Source: Actinomortierella ambigua (lineage: Eukaryota; Mortierellomycota; Mortierellomycetes; Mortierellales; Mortierellaceae). Taken from it: a DNA stretch of 17,013 bases. The translations under genes and the position numbers were made by a program. The notes beneath the pieces are model-generated. The model was not told where the DNA came from. It worked only from the letters and a program-made list of their open reading frames with translations, and did not search any database. Shown in pieces: positions 1 through 10,200 of this stretch. Position 1 is the first letter of the stretch, and each line of letters opens with the position of its first letter. The stretch is taken from the NCBI GenBank assembly GCA_016098155.1, contig JAAAJB010000410.1:15321-32333 (forward strand), given 5' to 3'.

Positions 1-755
1 TCGGGCCTTTTGTTCCTTCCTCCTGCGCAGCCCCCCCCCCCCCCCACCCTCTCCTCGCCTTGATTTGATGTTCCAGGGGCCTCAGCTACAATTGTCTCCT
101 GTTCTCAGTTTGTCTACCCATCCACCTACCACTAACCAAATAGCTACTACTACCCAGTACTACCACCACTATCCGTAATTTGTGTACGGAGCCAACTGCA
201 GATGCATGGACCACCTTGCTGTCAGATTCCTAAAGCTCAAGAAATTGAATTGCGCAGCAGGGTGCAGTTGTCTCAACGTCTTTACAATTTTCGTCCCCTT
301 GATTTGCCCTCAACGACACGACGACACACAATTTCAAATTCCACCACCCAAAATCAAGAAAGATAGTATTTGATCATCCGACAAGTGAGAATGCAAGGTT
401 GATTTTAATCAAGACAATAGAATGAGGGAAGGGAGGGTAGGGGAAAGGAGCAGAGATAAGAGTGGAAGAGTGAGGAGGGGTGAGGGTAACAACGGTAACG
501 AAAGAGAAAGGCGAAAAAAAAGACAGCATCACGACCAACACAACGCAACTCTAAATGTCAACATGCAAGAAAAAAAAAAGGGATGATGATAATGAGAAAG
601 ACGACGAAAAAAAAAAAAAACGCACACGACGAAATAGTCTTGAATGAACAAGAAAGAGAACGGGAAGACTTTCTCGTTCTTTCTCTTTCTTTCTCTTTCT
701 CTTTTTCTCTAAGAAAAAACAGAAAAACAAAAAACAAAAAAAAAAGACAAATGTT
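1..755. other. Non-coding stretch; right part is the probable 3' UTR of the minus-strand UIM gene
   Basis: No convincing coding region is visible on either strand. The left edge carries a run of 15 C at 31-45. The stretch from about 410 to 755 is purine-rich on the plus strand, with many A runs and GAAAG repeats, which reads as U/C-rich RNA downstream of the minus-strand stop codon at 756-758. The short open frames here (for example 182-373 plus and 551-814 minus) have low-complexity or unstructured translations and no recognisable motif. I see no RNA gene or mobile-element end. Confidence 0.5.
31..45. repeat. Poly-C run (C15)
   Basis: There are fifteen consecutive C directly after a CAG. 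It lies in non-coding DNA and no function can be assigned. A run of this length is prone to length error in sequencing. Confidence 0.9.
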
Positions 756-2456
756 TTAACCGCCCCGTCGGCCACCACGTCCGCGAGTGTGTGGGGCCGG
801 CCCTCCGAGGCCAAAGCTGCCCATAGGGCCCTGGGCGGCCTGGATCAAGTGGCTGCTATAGCTCACCGACGATCCCGATCCGCTTCCACTTCCGCTTGAC
901 CGTCCATGATAAAGTCCGTTATTAGGCGTTCGACTCTGCGCGCCCTTGTTCGCCGTGTTCGACCCTGATCCTGGTCGGCTGCCACTGCTGGATGAGGCCG
1001 CCAGAGCAGCAGCAGCGGTGGCGGCGGTACCAACTCCTCCACCGCCCATGCCAATGTGTTGAGCTCCGGCCAAAGACGACGACAATGACAACGATGATGA
1101 TGATGATGACGACGACGACGATCCCTCTATGCCCTCCATGTCCTTGATCGACGCTCGAAGGGCTGCTTCCAGATCATAATCTGACTGCGCAGCCCCTCCT
1201 CCAGCTCCGCTCGAGTTGTTGGTGGCGATGTGACTACTGCCACCACTACTGCCATTACTGTTCAACAAGCGTAGTCCTCCGAACATATTTCCCCCTCCAG
1301 TTCCAGCTCCTCCTCCTCCTCCTCCATTGGAACCAGAGCCGACACTACTGCCACCACCGCCGCCATTGCCATTCAGTGCACTGCTGCCCAGTCCGGAATT
1401 GAAAGCATTCACAGACGCAGACATCGTGGAAAACGTTGGCGACGAAAACATGGAGCCAGGTGTCGACGAATGGCTCTTGGAGTGGCCTTTGAATCCGCTC
1501 CCCGACGTCGAGCCGGCTCCACCACCACCACCTCCTCCACTTCCTCCACTAGCACTTCCTCCAATAATGCCTCCTCCAATAATTCCTCCTCCTGCTGATG
1601 CTGATGCTGATGCTGCTGATGCTGATGTTGATGTTGATGTTGATGCTGCCGCTCCTCCCCCGCTGCCGATGCCCATTGAGTGACTATGACCATGGCTCTG
1701 ACTGTGGCTGTGACCAAGTCCTCCTGCATGACCAGATCCGCTGCTGCCACTGCCACCACCACCACCACTGCCGCCGTTGACAGGCCCCGGATGGATAAAC
1801 TGGGAGAGTGCTCCAGGTGTGGAGAAGCTACTTGCCGGCTGCTTGCTGAACATCGAGGCCGTAGACTTGACATTCGTGATAGATCCCGTGCTAGCCAACC
1901 AAGATGTTCTTGGTTGATGTTGCTGAGGCTGCTGTTGTTGCTGCTGCTGATGCTGTTGTTGCTGATGTTGTTGTTGTTGTTGTTGTTGCACATATTGCGC
2001 CTGATTCTGCTGCTGTTGTTGTTGTGATTGTTGTTGTTGCAGTTGTTGAGGCAACTGCTGCTGCTGTGATTGCTGCTGTTGATGTAGTTGTTGTTGATGC
2101 TGCTGCTGCTGCTGCTGCAGTTGCTGCTGCTGCTGCTGCTGTAACTGAAGCTGCTGCTGAAGCTGTAACTGCTGTTGTTGTTGCTGCTGTTGCTGCTGTT
2201 GCTGGAGCTGAGAAGTCGCAGAAGGTCCCGGTGTCGACGACGACGACGATCCCGAACCACCGCCACCACCACCACCCAGGGTCTGATCCAATGGCGAGTC
2301 ACTATCCATTTTGCGCTGATACTCCACAAGGGACTGGAACAAAACTGCCACCTCCTTGACGCGAGAAAACTGGACGCAAAAGCTTTGTAGTGCGTGGAAG
2401 TATGCTGGTATCGTGATCGCGCCATTGCGAAGCAGGGATTGCAAAAATACACAGAG
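756..2456 (-). CDS. Last exon of a Gln/Gly/Ser-rich protein with a ubiquitin-interacting motif (5' end missing)
   Basis: An open frame of 566 residues starts right after a good splice acceptor (minus-strand TCTTATAG, ending at 2457) and stops at TAA 756-758. The first in-frame ATG lies about 50 residues in (MDSDSPL). The residues before it (LCVFLQSLLRNG and on, to LVEYQRKM) look like a real helical segment, so the exon probably continues an upstream exon that I cannot find. After that segment come an acidic/Gly linker, about 90 residues dominated by Gln (genomic about 1909-2211), Gly/Ser/Ala/His-rich low complexity with a short His-Ser repeat, and then a near-consensus ubiquitin-interacting motif, DLEAALRASIKD (about 1132-1187). 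A poly-Ser block follows and an Arg-Gly-rich tail ends in GRGGRRGG. Ubiquitin binding is inferred from the UIM only. Poly-Gln plus UIM recalls epsin, Vps27 or ataxin-3-like adaptors, but no ENTH, VHS, FYVE or Josephin domain is present here, so no family name is given. Confidence 0.65.
   Translation of the reverse strand, partial: LCVFLQSLLRNGAITIPAYFHALQSFCVQFSRVKEVAVLFQSLVEYQRKMDSDSPLDQTLGGGGGGGSGSSSSSTPGPSATSQLQQQQQQQQQQQQLQLQQQLQLQQQQQQQLQQQQQQHQQQLHQQQQSQQQQLPQQLQQQQSQQQQQQNQAQYVQQQQQQQHQQQQHQQQQQQQPQQHQPRTSWLASTGSITNVKSTASMFSKQPASSFSTPGALSQFIHPGPVNGGSGGGGGSGSSGSGHAGGLGHSHSQSHGHSHSMGIGSGGGAAASTSTSTSASAASASASAGGGIIGGGIIGGSASGGSGGGGGGGAGSTSGSGFKGHSKSHSSTPGSMFSSPTFSTMSASVNAFNSGLGSSALNGNGGGGGSSVGSGSNGGGGGGAGTGGGNMFGGLRLLNSNGSSGGSSHIATNNSSGAGGGAAQSDYDLEAALRASIKDMEGIEGSSSSSSSSSSLSLSSSLAGAQHIGMGGGGVGTAATAAAALAASSSSGSRPGSGSNTANKGAQSRTPNNGLYHGRSSGSGSGSGSSVSYSSHLIQAAQGPMGSFGLGGPAPHTRGRGGRRGG
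1132..1187 (-). other. Ubiquitin-interacting motif (UIM) in the Gln-rich protein
   Basis: The translated stretch DYDLEAALRASIKDMEG fits the UIM pattern: an acidic cluster, a hydrophobic residue, the invariant Ala, another hydrophobic residue, the invariant Ser and a trailing acidic residue. UIMs are single helices that bind the Ile44 face of ubiquitin. It is the only non-low-complexity motif in the rear half of this protein. Confidence 0.75.
1909..2211. repeat. CAG/CAA-type coding repeat (poly-Gln tract, minus strand)
   Basis: The plus strand is an interrupted array of CTG, TTG and CTT-type triplets that reads as CAG/CAA on the minus strand. It encodes Gln blocks broken by His, Leu, Ser and Pro. 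Mixed CAG and CAA codons suggest an older, partly stabilised tract and not a fresh pure-CAG expansion. The length is likely to vary between strains. Confidence 0.85.
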
Positions 2457-2668
2457 CTATAAGAGAAAAACAGTTAAAGGATCAAAAGAAAAAAAAAAAG
2501 AGTTAAAATAGTCCCAATCTCAATTTGTGTCGGCCTTTTCTTTCATGTGAAAACGAAAAGGAAAAAAAAAAAAAAAAAAAAAAAAAACGTGCTTTTCTCA
2601 TAGTGTCTGTCTTGTCGTGGACTACAGAATGAAATGAAAGCTTACGATCTTGTCTTTGAACCTCTTAG
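2457..2668. other. Junction between two 5'-truncated, head-to-head genes
   Basis: This stretch is bounded by two outward-facing splice acceptors: TTATAG for the minus-strand UIM gene (ending at 2457) and CTCTTAG for the plus-strand VPS45 exons (ending at 2668). It is AT-rich, has a run of 26 A at 2562-2587, and shows no start codon or exon that continues either gene. It reads as two intron remnants joined together. A GTAAGC on the minus strand at 2640-2645 could be a donor for the UIM gene, but the exon it would close is only about 12 codons before a stop. Confidence 0.55.
2562..2587. repeat. Poly-A run (A26)
   Basis: This is an uninterrupted run of 26 A, the longest homopolymer in the window, within the junction between the two truncated genes. 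It could be an intronic homopolymer, the tail of an inserted sequence or an assembly weak point. I see no target-site duplication around it. Confidence 0.9.
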
Positions 2669-3604
2669 AACCTTCAACGGCTGATCAGTAGTCCAAAAGT
2701 GAACGATGCTAGCAAAATTCGTCTGGTTTTGCTGTACGCTTTGCGTTATGAACGATTCCAGGGAAATGCGTTATCATCACTCATCGACTTGCTCTACCGC
2801 AATGGCCTTAGTGAGCGAGATATTGCTGTAGGTCGCTGTAACTGGTATGCTTTGTGCAACACTTTTGTCAACGATGTAGCGAAAATGACACAAACACTTC
2901 TTTTCTACTCGCGACTCTAGTGCATCGATACCCTAATGCAGTTTGGAGGTGCATCACAGAGACAGGACGACCTGTTCTCCAACGAAAGTATCCTGTCCCG
3001 AGGCAGAAGCGCCTTAAAGGGCTTGAAGGTATAGTCGGCGATGGATCTACAAAATCAAAATAGAAGGATGCATCTCATTTCGGCTGCAGGACTATAAACT
3101 CACTCAACTGCCTTCTCACATACGTCGCATCATTCTATAGGGTGTTGAGAATGTGTACACTCAACATCAGCCTCACCTGGCTCTAATCTTGGAACAGCTG
3201 CTGAAAGTCAAGCTTAAAGAAACTAGCTACCCATTTGTGGAAGGCACAAGCCGCGACCGCCCTCAAGATATCATCGTATTCATTGTCGGTGGTGCAACAT
3301 TTGAGGAAGCTAGATATGTCGCCACACTCAATGCTTCAACCCCTGGAGTGCACGTCATCCTTGGAGGCACGACAATCCACAACAGCCGCAGGTAGAGTTT
3401 ATCGATGTTGGGAGTTTAAAACCGTTGTGGATACTGAGAAGGCCCCTCCTTATTAACCTGAACGATGTTTTTCGCGATAGCTTCTTGAATGAGTTGACCC
3501 AGTCACAACGACAGCTGCCTTCGACAAGCGAGTCATCGCGAACGGGAGGTCGACGACCCGGCCAAGTGTTGGGAAGCACGCCGTCGTCGTCAGGATTGCT
3601 TTGA
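2669..3604 (+). pseudogene. VPS45: VPS45 C-terminal fragment, 5'-truncated, exons intact
   Basis: Four exons splice in phase: 2669-2827, 2921-3028, 3141-3391 and 3481-3604 (213 residues, stop TGA 3602-3604). The translation carries hallmarks of Vps45, the Sec1/Munc18 protein that binds the syntaxin Tlg2/Pep12 class and drives endosomal and trans-Golgi SNARE fusion: [51 protein letters not shown] and [17 protein letters not shown]. The last of these forms only when the intron 3392-3480 is removed. Full-length Vps45 is about 570 residues, so roughly the first 350 are absent. The fragment starts at an intact acceptor (CTCTTAG at 2662-2668), so the break lies in an upstream intron. There is no internal stop or frameshift, which means either a recent partial copy or an assembly break in a functional gene. 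A complete VPS45 would be expected elsewhere in the genome, because the gene is conserved. Confidence 0.75.
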
Positions 3605-4268
3605 GATACCTTAGATGCGCTAGCTCCCTCAAAGATAGTCACGACCTGATGCGAATCCGGATGAACAACGTTGAGACGTATCCGATGGTGTCCAGATCTT
3701 TGAATAATCGGAGACAAGGAAGGGGTATTTTATTTCTTTGCATTTTGGGGGAAAAAAACAGAGCATGGGTACACAAACACTCCCCTCCTCTCCCCCCGTC
3801 CCCCTCTTCCTTGCACATTTTCTTCCCATCCCATCGTCGCTTTGTTCCCTCACTAAAACCCCCCTCCTCTCCTCCACCAGTGGATAACCGACCTCCAGTG
3901 CTTCACACCTTGTTCCATATCCCACTCCACACCCCAGTTCCTTACCTTCTATTCTGTGAAGCGAGCCTTTGATCCCCTCCCTTTACAACCTATCCATCTC
4001 CCTCTCTGTCGTTTCCTTCGCTACTGGCTCTTCGTTCCCACGTGGCAAGAGACCGTGAAGAGTGATCAATTGTAGGTTTACCCCCATTTATGGTGCATGG
4101 GAATGAAAAGAATGAGCAAACGGCCCTGCGGAACATGATCGCTTGACAGCAAAAAGTAGCCGCAACTTTTTGTTTCACTCGCCCTCCAAGGACCTCTTCA
4201 CGCGACCGTTATCACGTTATCACCACCTGTATTAATCAGAGACCGGCTCGCTCTTTCTTGACCAGGCT
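3605..4268. other. Intergenic region; presumed promoter and 5' leader of the large methyltransferase gene
   Basis: There is no supported coding region. The middle (3770-4020) is strongly pyrimidine-rich on the plus strand (CCCCTCC and TCTCC tracts), as often seen upstream of fungal genes. A short direct repeat, GTTATCAC, occurs twice at about 4208-4222. A possible 5'-leader acceptor (TTCTTGACCAG, ending 4265) sits just before the ATG, so a leader intron is possible. The in-frame stop TAA at 4233-4235 supports translation starting at 4269. Confidence 0.4.
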
Positions 4269-7200
4269 ATGTCACTTCCACCTGTAAAGGACGCTGACAC
4301 CGCCGCCTTGCCGGCGACGGTTCACCTTGATCGCCAAGATGTGCACAACGACGCCATGGCTGTTCTGACGGTAGCCCCGGACGAAATTCAGATCCAAACG
4401 CAGCCTGTGAAGCGCAAGCGAGGGAGGCCTCCCAAGCCAAAGCCAGATGCCCTGCATGACCCTCGCGTCCACGACGCGTCTTCATTATCTCAAGCTCCGA
4501 CTCTTTCACCCCTAGCTCCACTTCTTCCTCAGCTGCCTGTAACCGACCATCTCAATCCAGGATCGACAGCCACGTCAACCATCAAAGTCGTCAATGGCTT
4601 CACATGGTGCTCGAGATGCCAGTCTGAGTTGAACCAGGACAAAGCCGGGCTGTCGCCGCTAGACTTTAGCCATTGCCTGCATGCTAGCCAAGGCATCGCA
4701 TCCGACTTTTGGAGCAAAGAAGACGGGGAGGATATCGAGCCAGGTTGTGGTTGTCTCGAGACACTATTGGAACAAAATGGAAGTCTTGACCACAAGATGC
4801 CCTCTCTTCTCCTCATGTCGTCGAACAAGTCGAGTCTGTTGGCTTCATCGACAGAGTCGACGCATTTGTTGGAGGAGGACGAGGGGGACCCGGCGGCTGC
4901 CTCCACAATAGTGGAGATCTCGGTCGCGGTTTCTGCCAGCTCGACTTCTGAGAGCCATTCCATCAAACCATTGGAGAAAGATATTCTTGCGGGCGACAAG
5001 GTTCAGGAGACTCTCGGCGACAATGCCTCAACATCTCATTTGGAATGCGATTCCTGCAGCCGAAAGGGGTTGTTCAAGGTGCTCCGAGTGGGCGCACTGA
5101 ACGTCTGCCCGGACTGTGCCGACATCTTTCGGGATGCTGGCGCCGTACGCGGAAGCCGGCGCGCCTCTTCGTCACTCTCGTCGAGCACCCAGAAACAGAA
5201 TTCCGGTCGCAAGAGCAACATCGTCAAAGGCACGAGCAACACCATCGTCACAGGGAAAGTCGCCCAATCTCTACATAGCCCATTACCAGGCAATGTATCT
5301 GACCACACTCAGCGTGAGCCAAGATCAAGAACCCGCACCGCAGACGATGACTCGATTATTGTGGTTGATGATGAGGCCGCACTATCTGCACCAACTCACG
5401 AAGGCTCTTTCATGCTATCTACGCCGTTTGCTGGTAAAAAAAAAAAAAAACTTCGTGCTCAAAAAATTCCATTGCCATGTGAATGATGCTCGTAGGCCTA
5501 GACTGCTCTTAACACATTGGGGCTACCCTGATACTTATACACAATCTAGAAGGAATAGCTGAAAAGGCTCCTGAAGAAGATGAATCCCCCTTCATACCAT
5601 TAAGATCGACCTCGCCGTCCAACCACACATCAACTTCCTCCGATTCGCTCGACACTGCCATGTCCCCGACTCAGCCAGTCCCAAAGAAGAGAGGCCGTCC
5701 GCGCAAGTCTGTACCTGCTGCATCTTCAGTGGTGAGCAACTCTACCACCCCTTCAGAACAGTTCGCCTCTAAAAAGAAGTCCAAGACATCATCAGTGACA
5801 CCAACGCTTGCGACGCTGACACTATCCAGTACCGCTGCTAGTACGTCCGAGTTCATGACAACAGGCGCTTTTCTGACGCGCACGGCATCAAAGCTACTGC
5901 TCTCTGGGCAGCAGGCTCAAGCAGTTGATTGCAACGTGTATGGTTATGCCTACGGCCGCAAGGTCCGTGTCCGACATCGCGATGGATTGTTTTACTTTGG
6001 CTCGATGATTGACCTCAACCATGACCGGATTCGAGTGCGTTTCGATGGATGGTCAGAGGAGTGGGACGAGTGGATCAATTCGGAGAGTCGACGACTCCAT
6101 ATACTCTCGCCAGACCAGTTGAAGGAGTACGAGGCGTCGCTGGAGACGAACAGTAGCGCACCAATGCCAGGTGCTGCAGCAAAGGAGGAGATGGAGAGAA
6201 AAGAGGGGACGCTCTCGGCAGGATCCCAATCCGCTGGAGGTGGCGAAGGCCCAAGTGAGGTTTCAACATCGGCCAACATCAAGAGCAAGCGCTCTGCTTC
6301 CAAGAAGAAAAAGGAGGCAAGCGCCAAAGAAAAGCCGCGCCCCAGGCTTTTCATCGACCTAACTGATGTCAAGTCTTCCGCGACTCCACTCTTGCCAACA
6401 AAGGCGGATGAAGACACCACGACGAACGACACGGCAGGACCATCCTCAGTATGTGTCCAAGAGGACCAAGTTGGACCAATGGTCGTGCAATCAGACACCA
6501 TTGGTGCGCATTCTGCACTCGTACCTACTCTATTCACAGAATTACCGCCACACACGGAAGATCCTTTCGTCACAACATGCCCATCGCCGGCTACAGAGAG
6601 TCCAGCACCATCTTTATCGCCGCCACCAGCGCTAGAGACTGAAAACACGCCACCAGCCGAAAGCGGCACATGGCAGGCTCTGCGCATCGAATCGTTGCTC
6701 CAGGCTTCCAAAGGGGAGCCAGGGCAGCCTAGCTCCCCTACGCAGGCGAGCGATGGTCAACCTAGCGATGATATCGCCAACGACATTGGAGCGACAGTTT
6801 CCGAATCAGCCGCAGCAGCTTTGGTGCCGACCCAGCAACCCCACACGACAATACCAACAACAACAGCACAGGCGGCAGCGGCGAAAAAGAAAAAGACAAA
6901 TACCCCGCCTACGCCCGAGATTCAACAGCTGCTCGACCGTGTTCCATTGGGAGCAAGAGTACAGATTCGCAGCAAGAACGGGAAGCAGATGCATGATGCT
7001 ACGGTCGTGATGGTTCACGACAAGAAGATTTGCCTCCATTTCGAACAGGTCAACGCAAGAAGCGGAATGGCCAGAGATGACATCTGGCTGAATGTCGCAA
7101 GCAGGCGCATCTTTGTCTCTGGCAACCCACTCCGTAGCCTGAACAAGGAAAAGGGATGCTCGGACGACGATGATGATGTGGACGGTGGCGGCGGTAGTTG

Positions 7201-10200
7201 TGCGGATACTCGGGGAATCGCCGAGTCTAGAGGAGAAAAGGAGAACAAGCCATTGCTCCTCGACACGGGATCTGACTCACCACCTAGACGTAAATTAGAG
7301 GTCGTTATTGAGATCCCGTTCAACAGAAAGACGATGGCCGACATGGATCCCAACACGCTCTCGATTTCTCCACCAGCAACAAAAGGCAAGAAGAAAAAAC
7401 CCCCACATTCGACACTAGCCACTGAGGAGCATCTCGAGTCCCCTCTCTCCTCAACCCCTGCGGATGCCTTACTTTCACCGTCCCTCGGCGTTGGATCGTC
7501 CAAGAAAAAGACTGCGAAATCATCAAAGTCTTCAAAATCCACCAGCAACGAAGAGCCTCAGGTGACGAAGAAAGGCAAGCAACAGAGGAAGTCTGGTGTT
7601 GACGCCATTGCACCCATTTCAGGTGCCCACTCGTCAGAGCCCTTGACCGCGATTACGGGATCAGCATCACCGCCGCCATTTCAGAATGGCTTGACTTTCA
7701 AGAATCAAATTCCACTAGCTCCTCCAAACCTTGAAGACGATTCAGAGCAGCTGCCATCCTCTCCTTCCAGTGGCGGCGGTCCCTCCAAGGTCGACACAAA
7801 AAAGGTCGACGAGCCACCACTCCAGGTGATTCCACCACTCCCACCCCCACTGCCAATTACAGCCTTTGAGTTTGAGGACCAGACAGCAGAGGTTCTCAAG
7901 ATTGTGCACCACATCCTCGACTCGGGGGCCATCGTCAACAGAGTCATCCCTCCAGCTCCAGAGGAAGAAGAGATACTACCACGGTATTTCCGCAACATGT
8001 CCAAGGCTCGGAAACGCAAACTGCAGGAGCTGCTGAAGGATGCCAAGGAGGGGAAGCTTGATCTCAACGATATTCCAGGAAAAGATGGCAACGATGAAGG
8101 AGGCGAGACAGGCGATGGTGAAAAGGGAGAAGGTGAAGGAAGACAAGAGGACCACCAGCCCAATTTCGATGAGAATGGCGAGCCGACGGAGCACCTCCTA
8201 CGACGACTCGGATACCATATTCCGTCCGTAGCCTCGGAGGCCGTGACCTACCGCGACGTGATGGACGGCTGCGACTACGTGGTCAACGAGTGGGTCAAGC
8301 CAGCCACGCCCGAGATCCGCAAGATCCGACAGGATGCGATGCGCAACATGACACGGATCCCTCTGCTCCAGTACGTGCGACAGATCACATATGGCACCGA
8401 GCATCTCGACAAAGATATCGAGCTACGGGACGATCTGACGCGGCGCAAGAGGCTCGCCAAGAAGCTTCAGGCGAGCTCCATCGGTCTCAAGCTGGCAGAG
8501 AAGATCGATCCAGAGGCACTGATGAACGAGTCGAGCGAGACCAGCGTCAAGGTCCAAAAGGCTCTGGAACGGTACAAGAAGAAGATCAAGAAGAAGAGGG
8601 AGAAGAGGCTGCTGGAGAACATGAAGGATCCAGATGCAGAGGAGACCGCTGCTGCCGCCGCCGCTGGTGACAAGTTTCAGAACCTCCGGAGCTTGACGCG
8701 GACCAAGAAACGACCTCGCCTGTTGAAGGATGATCACATTGCCTTTTTGAGGAAGAGGTACACTCCTGGGACGAGGATCCGCGCGCGCGACAAACAGATG
8801 GAGTGGCTGGTCGCTATAGTGAAAGACCTTCGCAACAGCCGTGTCCTTGTCCACTACGAAGGGTTCTCAGAGTACTACAATGAGTGGATCGACATCAACA
8901 GCGAGCGCCTGCGCTTTGACCCTGCGCTGGATCAGAAGCCTCTAGAACCCGAGCAGCCGCCGACAGTAGCTTCTGAGGAGCCCGTGCCTGTGGACACCCT
9001 GGCAGAGCCTGAAGCAGCCCCTGATGCGGAGGTCAAGAAGAAGCCACAAAAGAAGACTGCTTCCAAGAAGGGCAAGGAGCCGCCACCAGTTGAAGAGCCA
9101 CCAGCTGTTGAGAAAGAACCTGATCAACCCGTCTTTGAAGAAGGTATTCAACAACATCGTCATTGCAGATCCCTCCCTTTCCCCCAGTCACTCATGGCCC
9201 ACTCACCAAACTGAGCTAACATTTTTTTTTAATTATTTGTCTATGACACAGATGACATGGTGTCTGTTGACTGTGTGCAATGCCACGTACAACTTACCCA
9301 GTTTCGGTAAAGCTCTTCATCCCATCCCATATGAGATGCCTCATGGAAAAAAAAAGTCCAAAGCAATTAACATTTTTTGTGTGTCTCGCTCCTATAGGTA
9401 TTGTTGCACATACTGCGAGAAGGATGAAGGGTACGAACCGTTCAATCTCTGTCTATGGTGCTTCTCGAGTGCCTTTCCTGAGGATCACGATCACCCACGA
9501 AACTCTTTTGCTGTCAAGCGCGTCATGGGATCCACCGCAGCCAAGCCTGTTGCGGGCGAAATCATCTCAAAGTTTGAGCAGGAGACCTTTGATCTGACCT
9601 ACCAGGAGCCTCAAGCTGTCTATCAAGCGATGAATCCCGAGGACCCAGATAGTCCCTGGAACGCCATGGACTCTAGGAGCCTAGAGAATGGGCAGGTGTT
9701 TACATTCATGCAGCAGTGGAAGCAGCGCAAGATTTGCGCGTTCTGCAACGACGACGACACGACCAAGGATCACTTCATTGGCCCACAGCCGTTCATCTTG
9801 TCGTCCACCAATCGCTACGGTGACGAGAAGAAGAAAAACTTTTGGGCACATGATGCATGCGCACGATACTCACCCGAGGTCATCCAGGATCGAAACGGCA
9901 GCTGGTTCAACGTTGCCATGGCTATGAGGCGAGGCCGCAATAATGTGAGTTTTGTTTTGTTGCTTTTTCCCGGACCTAGGGGCCTTTTTTTTCTTTTCTC
10001 ACTTTAGTTCCGTAATATTGCTTAACTCACTATTCTGACTGTCTCTCTGCTCCTCATATCAGAAATGTGCCGGCTGCAGAGAAAAGGGAGCCACTATTGG
10101 GTGCTTCGACCCAAAGTGCAATCGCAGCTTCCACGTCCCATGCACTAACAAACCTTTGGCTCGTTTTGAGGATGGTGTCATCTTTTGGTGCCCCCAGCAC

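Noticed and set aside
551..814. Minus-strand open frame with Phe and Lys/Glu runs
   Set aside because: It covers the stop and 3' flank of the UIM gene in another frame, and its composition simply reflects T- and A-rich tracts.
1327..2390. Several plus-strand open frames rich in Pro, Leu, Val or Ala
   Set aside because: They are other-frame readings of the triplet and hexamer repeats in the minus-strand Gln/Gly/Ser gene.
2562..2587. Poly-A tail of a LINE or processed retro-copy
   Set aside because: The neighbouring VPS45 fragment keeps its introns, so it is not a retro-copy, and no target-site duplication or reverse transcriptase remnant was seen.
2640..2683. A minus-strand mini-exon for the UIM gene closed by the GTAAGC donor at 2640-2645
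   Set aside because: It would encode about a dozen residues, lie antisense to VPS45 exon sequence and begin right after a stop with only a poor acceptor (GATCAG). Phase does match, so it is kept as a remote possibility only.
3355..3717. Minus-strand open frame of 120 codons
   Set aside because: It is antisense to the last VPS45 exons and its translation shows no motif.
5434..5486. Reading straight on from exon 1 through the A14 run to a TGA at 5486 as the end of a 405-residue gene
   Set aside because: GGTAAAA is a good donor, and splicing 5434-5549 joins in phase to an open frame that continues without a break. The read-through tail is only Lys-rich sequence from the A run.
9144..9214. Ending the Tudor protein at the TGA of 9214
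   Set aside because: The last residues before that stop come from intron sequence (GTATTC to CACAG). Splicing gives FEE|DDMVSVDCVQC and completes a zinc finger.
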